DNA of 64,000 nt. Origin: Notospermus geniculatus (lineage: Eukaryota; Nemertea; Pilidiophora; Heteronemertea; Lineidae). Position 1 is the stretch's first letter, and every line of letters begins with the position of its first letter. Location of the stretch: NCBI GenBank assembly GCA_002633025.1, contig NMRB01001051.1, forward strand, positions 46,061 to 110,060. Direction: 5' to 3'. The translations under genes and the position numbers were made by a program. This document shows, in pieces, positions 36,101 through 45,921 of this stretch. The notes beneath the pieces are model-generated. The model had not been told where the DNA came from. It was given only the letters and a program-made list of their open reading frames with translations, and did not search any database.

Positions 36101-38907
36101 AGGACTTGGCTGAATTGGTTTGAAGTGGTCACTGATGTTGATGGCTGTCGCCTGTAAGGGTAGGATGAGGTCGAGTTCCATTAACATGTCACCTTGAGTT
36201 TCAGGAGGTTAACGCTAGGACTTTGATTTCTGTCATTTGTGTTTCAGGCCAGTTCGTTTTGTTCCACAACACCATGGCCGGTATAAGGAGTCGGTTTCAT
36301 GCCCCACCAGCCCTACCCTTGACCTTCGACATGACCTTGCTGTGGACTCAACAAACATTTGATGGGCCTTACCAGTTATGGAGAGCTACGAGTGACTACA
36401 ACATGAAGGTAAAGGCCGGTGTGATAGAATCTAATGCCCCCACCCTCCTGAAGTCCCCCTGTATTGTTTGTCACAGGATTAAGGGTCTTGGTCTCTCTAG
36501 AGTCCAATTGAATGGTGCCGCTTAATCCGTAATTGTGTTGTTGGGGGACATTACATATCGGGGGACATTAGATTCTTTTACACCGGTTCTCTCAACAGGA
36601 CTATTGGTTCACAGTAGGCCTACCATGCAATTTCTGCCTGTAAGACATCAGTTGATGCAACTGTTACATTGTGGTTCTTTTCCCATAGTTGTATGTATTC
36701 AAAATAAGGAAGATGTCAATTATTAATAGATCAGAGTAGAGTTACTTTGATTTCGTCAAAGACACTTTGACAATGGTTATGATCTTTTCAGGACTACTCC
36801 GGTATCTACAGGATAGAACTCATCCCCTGTACTGTGTCCCCTACACAGGTCTACACAACAGCTGCTGAAGTAAATCTTCATTGTACCCCACACGAAATAC
36901 AGGAGTAAGTCATATCTGCTTTGTTTCGAACATACAGTGCACCCTCGCTCTTACGGACCTCGATTTTACGAACTCCTGGATATTACGAACCCAATGTTTG
37001 GCTCCCAAAAGTTCATGACATGTATGTAAATCCTCGCTATTACGAACTCCGCGTTAGTACGAACTTAACCCTTGGACCCCGAAGGGTTCGTAATAGCGAG
37101 GTAGGACTGTATTGTATTTATTTTGGAGGTGGCTTTCCTCTTTTGAACTGTCCACATACCGGTACATTCAACATCATTCTCTTCATTTTTAGCTTCAGTG
37201 TGCCCATCTCCTACCAGCAGACGTTGAGACCAGTCCCAGTTACCTATTCCCTTGACACAGAGTTCCACCTCCATAACAATGAAAAGATATTCCTGATGAA
37301 CCCTAAAGGTGGCTCGCTGGATTTCGAAGAAATGGATTACACTGGGAAATTTACGGAGGGCCAGTTGGTGTATGGTCGTGTTCTATGGCATCCTAATCAA
37401 GATCTTGATAAAGCTTATAAACTCAGGATTGAGAAGGTCTTTCTCTGTACTGGTAAGTGTCGTAGGGCCAGTGTCGCACCCAGGGTCTTCACAAACGCTC
37501 CACTCCTCACATTAAGGGAGGGATATGACTGCAGGCATAAATGACCCAAGATTCTCAGGATGCATTGCATCATGGAAATTCACAGCTGTTTATTCTTCAT
37601 CCTTTTGTGTCTTTAAATTCAGGTCGTGAAGGTTACGTACCAACCTATGATCCCTCTGGCAAGCTATACAATGAAGGGCCACAGTATGGATGCATTCAAC
37701 CTAATAGCAACCTGCGGTACAGATTTCTCATAATCGTAAGTAAAGACAACGAGGGGACATATTCTGTGTGAACCAACTATTGCTTGGTCTGCATAGCTCA
37801 GTTGGTGTTATTTCAAAATTTTCCTTGACTTCTGAGTCTGGTCAAGTCATCTTGATAAATACACTGTATCTTTCAGGATCGTGGGGACCCACATGTGGCC
37901 GATTTGTCCTTTGCCAACATTCAATTCGATGCCAAACTTGTCTTTCAAATCCCGGAATTTTCCATCATAGAAGAAATGCCTGGTGTTGATGGGTTTACAT
38001 TTAAGGCTGACCCTCTTTTCAAGGTGAGTAGGCCTACACACTCATCGAAAACTCCTGAGGATCACAAATGCTACGCAATATTCTTATGAATTTGTAGTTT
38101 AATACATGTTTTTTGGTGTGATTGCAGTTTTGTGACTTGTGCAAATCTTTTTGGCATCCAAATCAGAAAAGATGATAAACAGGAAGTCAATTTCCAGAAT
38201 CTTAGGCAAATTTTCGACCCCAACCGTGGTTTTCTTCAGGCTGGCATTTTCAAGTCGAGCTACCAGAAGTGTAATGAAAATGTAAATCAGAAAAGAACGT
38301 TAATTGCAAAATTTCACTCTGTTCATCCAATTTCACATGTATTTTTTAGGTGCAATCCGGCAACCAGTGGTTCATCCAGGTTATCTATCAGATCGGTTCT
38401 GCACAGAGGCTAAATCGGTACCAGAGAAGTTTAGATCGCTCCAAACGGGCAGCAAAAGATCCAAGCCACGTTGAGAATATCATTCAAAATGGAACAAATA
38501 TAAAATTACTTAGACTATTTTCAAATGAGATTGAAAGAGCCACGGACAGTGAGACACCTCAGTTATCAAATTGGGGTGTCTATGTGGCGATCATTCTCGT
38601 TTTCGTTGTGCTAGGTGTTCTATCAGGTGGACTAGTTTTCTTTATAAGAAAACGACGACGACACAAGCCGCCCACTGTGGAAACACGAGTTGTGAATAAT
38701 GACTTATTCGGTAGGGTGGGAAAAAATAGTAACGTTGAAATATATGCATCGTTAAAAAAAGATATACGTACGAAAACAATAAATTATAATAGCGCATTAA
38801 GTTTACAAAATATCACGCAAAAAGTTGTCGATAAGGGTTTACGGGGTATGAACTGTAGCCGGGAGGACTATCTGGACGAGGGGAATGCTGATGAAACAGC
38901 AGTATGA
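27196..38907 (+). CDS. FRAS1/FREM2-family protein, copy B: last 22 exons only
   Basis: Exons: 27196-27375, 27487-27611, 28014-28154, 28661-29150, 29708-29931, 30069-30408, 30899-31068, 31175-31298, 31734-31945, 32322-32469, 32600-32805, 32968-33124, 33527-33727, 34030-34211, 34480-34563, 35044-36091, 36248-36408, 36792-36904, 37193-37452, 37623-37735, 37877-38023, 38350-38907. They encode about 1793 residues from CSPG repeat 9 to the ETAV tail with no stop or frameshift. The first exon starts in phase 1 and has no initiator, signal peptide or upstream exons, so alone it cannot make a secreted protein. Differences from copy A include Thr/Ala at 16749 versus 32322, Ser/Gly near 35642 and Lys/Glu near 38527. 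Either an allele placed in tandem or a young partial duplicate. No sign of decay, which argues against an old pseudogene. Confidence 0.9.
27845..27955. mobile_element. MITE of the GGGCCG family, copy B
   Basis: Ends TGGGCCGTATTCATAAA and its partial complement, with the inner word ATGCATGGTGGAAGTGTG shared with 21887-22026. Absent at the corresponding place in unit A (about 11870). Confidence 0.82.
28365..28499 (+). mobile_element. Short retroposed element with hammerhead-like core, copy B only
   Basis: It is flanked by the 11-bp direct repeat CGACTTAACAC (28354-28364, 28500-28510). It starts CTGATGA, then a GACAC/GTGTC hairpin and CGAAA (28365-28391). It ends near CAACACGGCAACCTACTACC, resembling a retroelement 3' tail. 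Unit A lacks it. Confidence 0.8.
29232..29514. mobile_element. MITE, 283 bp, copy B only
   Basis: Ends TACAGTATGTTGCACAATTG and its complement, TA-flanked. A truncated relative is at 9480-9605. The corresponding intron of unit A has different insertions. Confidence 0.85.
33252..33448. mobile_element. GTGACCC-family palindromic element, copy 3
   Basis: Ends GTGACCCTCCAGCACAAAA and its complement, in an intron of copy B. Copy A has no insertion here but carries the 424-bp foldback element in the same intron. Confidence 0.82.
34770..34962. mobile_element. MITE, 193 bp, copy B only
   Basis: Arms TACAGTAGAACCTCACC and the complement, TA at both ends, with an interior made of TATTACGGACA-like words. 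The empty site is in unit A near 19880. Confidence 0.87.
36933..37111. mobile_element. MITE, 179 bp, copy B only
   Basis: Arms TACAGTGCACCCTCGCT and near complement, with the interior repeating TATTACGAACTC. Same general design as 34770-34962. It occupies the site where copy A has 21887-22026. Confidence 0.85.
38172..38283 (-). mobile_element. Short retroposed element with decayed hammerhead-like core, copy B only
   Basis: It is flanked by the 12-bp direct repeat AAATCAGAAAAG (38160-38171, 38284-38295). It matches 9087-9208 over TAGCTCGACTTGAAA and the core, but one hairpin arm has mutated (about 38210-38240). Confidence 0.75.
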
Positions 38908-39174
38908 GAGAAATATTTATTACAAGTCTGATGTCTTTCATAACTTGTTTTATAACCATGAGAAATAGAGGTGCTTTCTATTGAGTGCTGTCTTCAAGAA
39001 GGGATTTTATCCATATTTTGGCTCCCAGTGTGTGTGCCCAGTTTCAAGTACGTCGAAGACCCTACAAAGGGCCGTTTAGAGACGTGCATGCATGCTATGC
39101 TAAGTAACTGATGGGTATGCCAATCCCTTCAAACACAACCTGAGCCTCATCAAAAATATCTATTTTTGGCCAGG

Positions 39175-39303
39175 GCCGACCACAGAGAAAGTCCGATAGT
39201 GCTACCGGCGCCTATCGACAGTTAGTTATAACGCATTTTCCCATTAACTGAACCGCCGATAGGCACCGAAAGGACTATCGGACTTTCGATGCGGTCGGCC
39301 CTG
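39175..39303. mobile_element. Foldback element, 129 bp, copy B only
   Basis: Arms AGGGCCGACCRCA then GAAAGTCCGATAGT, about 45 bp. A shorter relative is at 41743-41810 (GAAAGTCCGATAGTGC with its complement). Unit A has neither. Confidence 0.8.
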
Positions 39304-39723
39304 ATCTATATCTATGATTGATGTTCTGCTCAAAGCTAGCCTTGATCGTCCCTCAGAATGTTTGAATTCTTCAAATCTATACGGTTTTGGAACTGGATGA
39401 TCGTGTTTTAAGCGATCCGACTTTTTTAGTCAATGGAAGATGCTTTGATGCAGTCATATAAGCTCATAAAAAGTTGAGGCTGTTGAAGAATATTCAGGCC
39501 AACTCTGGCACTCAACATCATATACACTCAACATCATATACATGTAGTATATGATGTTGATCATATACAAGGAGGTGCTTGTCCTGAACCAGATTGAATA
39601 CTGAATATCAGTGTATCGTTATTTATACACTTTCCCTGGTGCAGGGATGATAATGGATAAACTTTTTTATTGCCATAGTGTCATGCGTGTCAGTTTGTTC
39701 AGCCTGTAGTTTGACTTACTGTT

Positions 39724-40145
39724 GCCGAATCAGTTAATGTCGTCCTGGGTATAACAGAAATATACCCAGGTTCGATGTCGTTGCACAAAACTAGACGCTG
39801 GGTATACCATAGTTTGATCTACAAAAGTATACCCAGTACCGTAGTTTTGAGCCGAGGTACAAGTTAGGTTGGACCTCGCGTGATCAGCAGGACCGTGCGC
39901 GATTGGTACTTCTGTCATATACCTGGGCGGCATGTTTGTGACAAATGCGTGAATTGAAAACATGTCTTTCAACTTGTCATGCGTGTGGTCATGTGACATT
40001 TGCAAGAACAATCTCGTCTTCCGGTGCTGTGTCCAATCCTGGGTTTACTTTTGTAGATCGAACTATACCCAGGGTAGAGATTTGTGCAACGACATTGAAC
40101 CTGGGTATATTTCTGTTATATCCAGGACGACATTAACTGATTCGG
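39724..40145. mobile_element. Foldback element related to 17597-18020, copy B only
   Basis: Ends GCCGAATCAGTTAATG and its complement, with the same TATACCCAGG words; the interior is in opposite orientation to the copy A relative. One family has therefore inserted independently into each unit. Confidence 0.87.
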
Positions 40146-40265
40146 CAACAGTAGGTAAGTACATGTAGTACCGAACTTCTAGCTCTGCTCTGGAAATTTG
40201 TTCTAAGCTCAAGGTTGATTTAGTTGACACGCACTGACATTGTTGTATAGAATGTAAGAAGTTAA

Positions 40266-41616
40266 AGGGAGACATGCGAAAAATATTGCCCGGCGGGCAC
40301 AAGTTTTCTGAGTTGTAGCGCCGTCTGTTAATACACGGTGACACTACGCTATATCACAGGCGCCTGTAGAGCTATCAGTTTCGAACACTTTTCTAACCAA
40401 ACGTATCTAAAAAACACAATACGTATCTAACAAGTCGCCCATGGGCGATGCGCTCAGCTGACATATGACATTTGTGAAGTTATTGATGAAGCAGTTCTCA
40501 AGTTATGGAATAGGCCTAGAATGCCCCATCCAAGGTCGCCACCTGGCAGTCACAGGCTTAAGGCCTCGAGGCCTACTGGAAGTTGACATGTTGGAGCACA
40601 ACCAAAATCAACAGCTGGGGAAATAGGGCCGATCTAGCTGTCACCGATAAATCGGACGATCACCCACCGATCTGCAATTCATAAGCTAATTATCATAATA
40701 TATTCACTGCTGCTGCAGGTTATGGCAAGTGTCAATATTTAGCATTTTTAATTGTTTTAACTGTGCAAACTCATCTTGACTGTTTCTAGCATTGTCTAAA
40801 ATGGTTGGGAAGTGGTGAAAAGNTGAGATCACATAAAGCATGATGAGCTGTGCAGAAAGGCTGTTCTTGCTTTTACTTTAGTCAGCACAAGCCCACAGAA
40901 AGTTTGACATCATCCACAGACAGCATAAAATGGTGACATCATCAGCAGTGCATAAAGGCTATTCTTGCTTTCCAGCAGAAGCCCATTAGTTCATCCACAG
41001 ACAGTATAAATGGTGACATCATCAAGCGGGAAATTCAAATACCCCTGTTTCATATTTCTGCAGATTGTGCCCCCTGGTGGACAAACATTGAAAAATTTAC
41101 CCCCAGAGAATGTGAAGAAATAATTAAGCTATACAACCTGCCATTTATAGTTTGATGTATTTTCTCTAGGCTGAGTTATTTGGATTTTTCATTTTACGGA
41201 AAATGCCCCCTGAAGAGCAGAATGTAGGTCAAATCGCAAAAATATTTGGTTCTGTTTCGAGTCCTCCCTAGGGCCTACCTCTCCACCAACTTTCGTGACC
41301 CTGGGCCTTGCGGTTGTGAAACGTGCCAGTTTAACGGACGACACACAGACACACATCCGGACGCCACTCAGTATACATATGACTAGCTCCGCTGACCTTT
41401 GGTCAGCTGAGCTAAAAACACACCACGAGCTCATAAATTCGTGAGCTCGGGGTGTTTTTTTACAAACTAGTGTTTTTTTGGTTAGATACTTGTTTGAAAC
41501 TCACTGATAGCTCTACAGGGGCCTGTGATATAGCGTACTGTCACCGTGTATTAACAGACGGCGCTACAACTCAGACAACTTGTGCCCGCCGGGCAATATT
41601 TTTTGCATGTCTCCCT
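40266..41616. mobile_element. TTAA-flanked non-autonomous element, 1351 bp, copy B only
   Basis: TTAA at 40262-40265 and 41617-41620, with about 130-bp inverted ends starting AGGGAGACATGC and running past GCCCGGCGGGCAC. Unit A shows the single-TTAA empty site (GAAATTAAAGTATTC, near 24523). A nested repeat with GCTGACCTTTGGTCAGC lies at its right side. No transposase frame, one N at 40823. Confidence 0.92.
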
Positions 41617-44392
41617 TTAAAGTATTCTGGCTTTCAAAGCTGACGACAAATAAATATCTCAGGGAAAATTTCTGTTGTGTTTGAGAGAGGACGAGATCAA
41701 GAAGTAAGTGGAAAGAAGACGTACAGACCTGGGCTGGTGGCACAGAAAGTCCGATAGTGCTTTCGTTATAACATCCTGCTGATAGGCGCCGGTACCGCTA
41801 TCGGACTTCCTGGTAATCACTGCCGGTACATGTGTTACGTAGGTAATGCAGGGGTACAATTTGTCATACACAAAATGACTTGGATGTTTTCATAGAACAG
41901 AAGTGTTGAATAGACAGAATGTACGGTAGCAGAATGGTCTACAATGTTGGCACCAATAACGCAGGCTGTCTTCAGTCTTGGTATCAGTTTCGGGGTGCGA
42001 CATCATTGGGAGAGGGTGGGGTGGAGGTCTGTCCTGCTCGAGAGTTGCAAGCTGTCTGCCCAGTCTAGCTCCTCTCAGTCAACGTCCTCCACACAGTCAC
42101 GTGCGTCTGTCAATGGTGTCAGATTACAACAACGGATTAGGCCCGACCCAGGATTACACAGAACTATTTATAGCCAGCTCCAACAATGTTTTTATGCATT
42201 GATTGCATCAGGTGGTCAGTAGACAGATTTGATGCAGGCCAGCATCCCGTTAAACGTTCATACTCCTATTACCGGTATTTCTAACTTTACCTTTTGACCC
42301 TCTCAGTATCATGCTGCACTTGAAGTCATTGTACGGGATTCCATTGTACATATGCCCTGTGTATATTTTATATGAACATAATGTATGTGACATTTCCTGC
42401 AATCTTTCTGCAGGCTTTGATTATCAGTTTATCAACATTGTAGCTGACTTGTAATCTATGCATCTGGGTTGAGTGGTCCAAATAAACAAGCTATTAGTAT
42501 CTCTAGTTCCGTCTGAATCCCGTATTAAACTGTAAATTCTAATGCTAATGCTCGATGAAGTGAGATCCTCATGATGATATGGTACTCTTGACTGCTTGGA
42601 GTGTTTGTTGGTAATGATGTCAAGATAGAGGCTAAAACATAGAATAATCACTACCACCCTTATTTTGGTGAAAAAATCTTGCCACGTCGGATATCAGAAT
42701 ACTAAAACAGCTGTCTTGAATGCCTTCATGTTATAGTTATCCCCTTCTTGACATATCTGTTGTTGGCCTGACATTTTATCTATGCTCTCAAGAACGACAG
42801 ACGGACATGGAAATGACCCAGGGTCTTTACTGTTCAAGGTGCCTGGTATTCTCCATCCTGAAGAAATCATGTGTCTCGCAACACCGTGCGTGCAAACTAG
42901 GGAGCTATGCTAAGAGGACCATTCTTCAGAATGGGTAGGCCTACTTGTCTCAAGCAAGTCATTTTGAGTTTCATGTTCTGCTCCGACTGTTAACAGGTAT
43001 ATAAACTGAAATCTTCATCAGATCAAGGAATGTTTATAATAGCCTCTATGTGGAGTTGTTCTTGGACGTCAGGTCACGACATTCATGTCCCTTTGTATAG
43101 TTTGATAATGATAGACCTTCTTTTGCTACCTTTTAGAATATTTTCAGTATTTGTATTAAACAATAATCGATGATGAGTATTGCATGAAGATCAAAGACAG
43201 TTACCGGTACACTTTGTATATTATGTAACCTGAACTCCTGTGTATGTTTTGTTTGTTCATACACATTTTTTATTTAAATTCAATAAACTTTTATATACTT
43301 TATTACAGAATCACCATGGCATTGTTTTTTTTCTTGTCATGACTTACGCCTACATGCACATGTTCATGGTTCGTCTGTGCATTGTAAAGTAAGTTCCCTA
43401 TGCTTGTACACGTAGGCCATTAGAGTGAAACGTGTGTGCATCCTTAGGCTAAGAATCCATTCATGCGATTTTCGTGCCGCGCGATGTCGCATCCTTTGTC
43501 CACGACCAACACGGCGGAAACAAACAATGCTTTCGAGCGTCTGCCGCTCGGAAATCGCGTGAATGGACAGCCAGCTTTACAGTTGTCAGCAGTTAGTACA
43601 GCCTGTACTGAATTACAGTGTACCGGTACTATGTTTACTACAGTATTTGTGACCCGTCACATCAAATCTGGTAAGTCGCACAAGATGTGAACCAGGATCC
43701 AAAATAACCCCAGGAAGGAAGAATCAGTCAGATTTTACAAAAGACTGACAATAAGCCTAGGCCTATTGAAATTGACACAACGTTGGTCTCAACCTGCCAA
43801 CTTCAGAGCGACTTAATGCCTGATTTGATGTGACGGGTCACATTTGGAGAAAAGTTGCAGGAAGACTTATTTCATTATATAAAGCCACTTTTACTGGTGT
43901 ATATATAAAATATACATTGATAATTATCTCGTCATCAGAATAGCACACACCGATACATTACCATAAGAGACATCAGTCAAGAAAGTGTTATGTGGTGACA
44001 GCATCAAATAGATGCCTGATATTTTTCCACGGGTGGAACTTGGGGAACATATGTAGTGTATTCACAGATGCACCTGAACAGAAAATGTCCTCATCCCATT
44101 TAGTTGACCAAAAACAGTATGGTACCTAAAGCTGGCAGTACATGAATTCATGCCAGCAAGACCATCCCATTGACACGCGTTATTTATGCTTGCAGCACTG
44201 ATACAAATTCATGTCAGATAGAAATCATGTCCATGATCTGAGTCAAGGACATAAAATTCTTGAGATGAGGAAGCACACATAGGTTTTATCTCAACAGACA
44301 GGGCTCCAAGAGATGACCTCACTAAGATGACTGTACATGTTCTACCAGCTTAATGAACAAGTGTGACCCATCAGAACAAAACCCATCTCAAG

Positions 44393-44682
44393 CATCTTCG
44401 ATAATCAAAGGACAATCTGCTCACCACTGCGTTACATCGCACATCACCCTTCGAGAAATGGACCGGTCGGCGGCGTAGCCACTGCCTCTTGAAGAGGAGG
44501 CCAATCAGAACCTCGTGGTACAAATAGCGGGTAGCCGAAGACCCGATATAAAGTGCAATATGATTGGTCGACCGGTAAAGTTGGCATCGTGCCAAGATAC
44601 GCCACGGACCGGTCTATTACTCGAAGGGTGATGTGTGATGTAACGCAGTGGTGAGCAGATCGCTCTTTGATTATCGAAGATG
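44393..44682. mobile_element. hAT-like MITE nested in a GTGACCC-family element, 290 bp
   Basis: Arms of about 75 bp begin CATCTTCGATAATCAAAG. It is flanked by the 8-bp repeat ATCTCAAG (44385-44392, 44683-44690), the target length of hAT transposons. The host element's ends are at 44363 and 44831. Confidence 0.88.
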
Positions 44683-45485
44683 ATCTCAAGATATAACCAG
44701 GATGAAGCAAAATAACTCCAGGAGATAAAGGAAGAAATCTAATCACTCAGATTTTACAAAGGACAGACAATAAGCCTAGGCCTACTGCAATTGACAAAGT
44801 GACTTTGTATGGTTTTGCAGTGAGGGGTCACAAATGAGTGCATAATGAACCCCACAAGGAAAGAAGATGAGGTAAGCAATGTACCTTTGGCACACAAAAA
44901 TTAATCACAACCTCAATTCATTTCTTTGGAGGTTACACGCATGTACGAGGTACATTCTTTCACTCTCTAATCTGGCACTTGTTCTGTATATATGAAGATG
45001 GCCACTAGTAATCAATAACCATTCCTTGCGTTGTGAATAAATTATGGTAATACACTATTTTTATCAGGAATTTAACAGCTGAAATACGATGTACACAGTT
45101 TCTCTATTTGTCATTATGTGCATGTATTTTTGCTGTAGAAGGAAACCGAGTAGACGCACTGTACTGAGCAGCTCATCCAAAACTTCATGATAACTCACGA
45201 TTTCTGCAAGCCTTATGGATTGTCAGAAATACCCGGTAATGTGTGAAGCCTAACACTCAAATTTTCTGAAACCTTCCTATTTTATACATTACATGCAGTC
45301 ATCCATGCAGCAAACTTTCCAACAAGTCTACATCGTAAAATTCAAAGTTTCTGACACTTCTCATTTCTTTTTTCTCTTGAGGATATTAACCATCTGGTTT
45401 CATCTGCCTGTTCATTACCTGGCTATTAATTCATACCTGAGCAGTTCGACTTCAATTTTGACACCTCATTCGAGACAGGTGCCTA

Positions 45486-45749
45486 CTTTTTGAAAAGATC
45501 GTGTTCAAATGACAAATGTGACCCGTCACAGCAAAATCAGTCACATGGTGCTCATCAGGTGAGCCTCAATGAACAAAGATGACACCAGGAGAGAATGGAA
45601 GTAATAGATTGCTTTAGATTTCATAATAGACGGACAAAATTGAAACTGACGAACATTTAGTCTTTCCTGCCAAGCTGAGAGCGACATGCGACTGGTTTTG
45701 CTGTGACGGGTCACATTTGTCATTTGAACACTATCTTTTCAAAAATACA
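45486..45749. mobile_element. Foldback element around GTGACCC-family copy
   Basis: The inverted symmetry of the GTGACCC core at 45518-45714 continues outward through GTTCAAATGACAAAT and TTTTTGAAAAGAT on both sides, giving arms of over 50 bp. Either a longer family member or an element inserted into the centre of another palindrome. Confidence 0.8.
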
Positions 45750-45921
45750 GCCCTAGATCAAAATCCTTCCATTACCTAAGAGTAACTTTAAAATTCATTT
45801 CAATTATCGTAATCTGAATTTCTTTTTTTTGCACATGTAAAAATTATCACATTCAACTTCCTGTTTCTGAAGCGTCAGTTGTTGGCAAATGTTACCCAAA
45901 TAGCAAGCACTTAACGAATAT

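Larger units (their letters stand above)
27054..43340 (+). repeat. Direct repeat unit B, about 16.3 kb
   Basis: Second copy of unit A in the same orientation. Homology starts at CTAAAAAC just after the TTAA that ends the bridging element and stops at CTTGTCAT (43333-43340), after which the sequence is unrelated to unit A's right flank. No copy of the bridging element is found at the left end of unit A or the right end of unit B. Confidence 0.95.
38908..43340 (+). other. 3' UTR and downstream flank of copy B
   Basis: Matches the stretch after copy A's stop but is enlarged by insertions: 39175-39303, 39724-40145, 40266-41616 and 41743-41810. AATAAA signals are at about 42480 and 43282. The 3' hairpin recurs at about 39536-39560, with one arm additionally duplicated upstream. 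No coding sequence is seen. A single N lies at 40823. Confidence 0.5.
43341..45921. other. Intergenic region between unit B and METAP1
   Basis: No exon is supported. It holds three GTGACCC-family elements (43649-43841; 44363-44831, interrupted by an 8-bp-TSD element; and 45518-45714) and otherwise AT-rich sequence. The METAP1 3' UTR should occupy its right end, but I see no clear polyadenylation signal close to the stop. Confidence 0.6.

Noticed and set aside
27196-38907. Copy B as an independent complete gene with its own start
   Set aside because: The first exon begins in phase 1 after a normal acceptor and is the homologue of an internal exon in copy A; no signal peptide or initiator lies upstream within unit B.
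27196-38907. Copy B as a decayed pseudogene
   Set aside because: All 22 exons are open with intact splice sites and mostly silent changes, so I list it as a partial but open coding copy.
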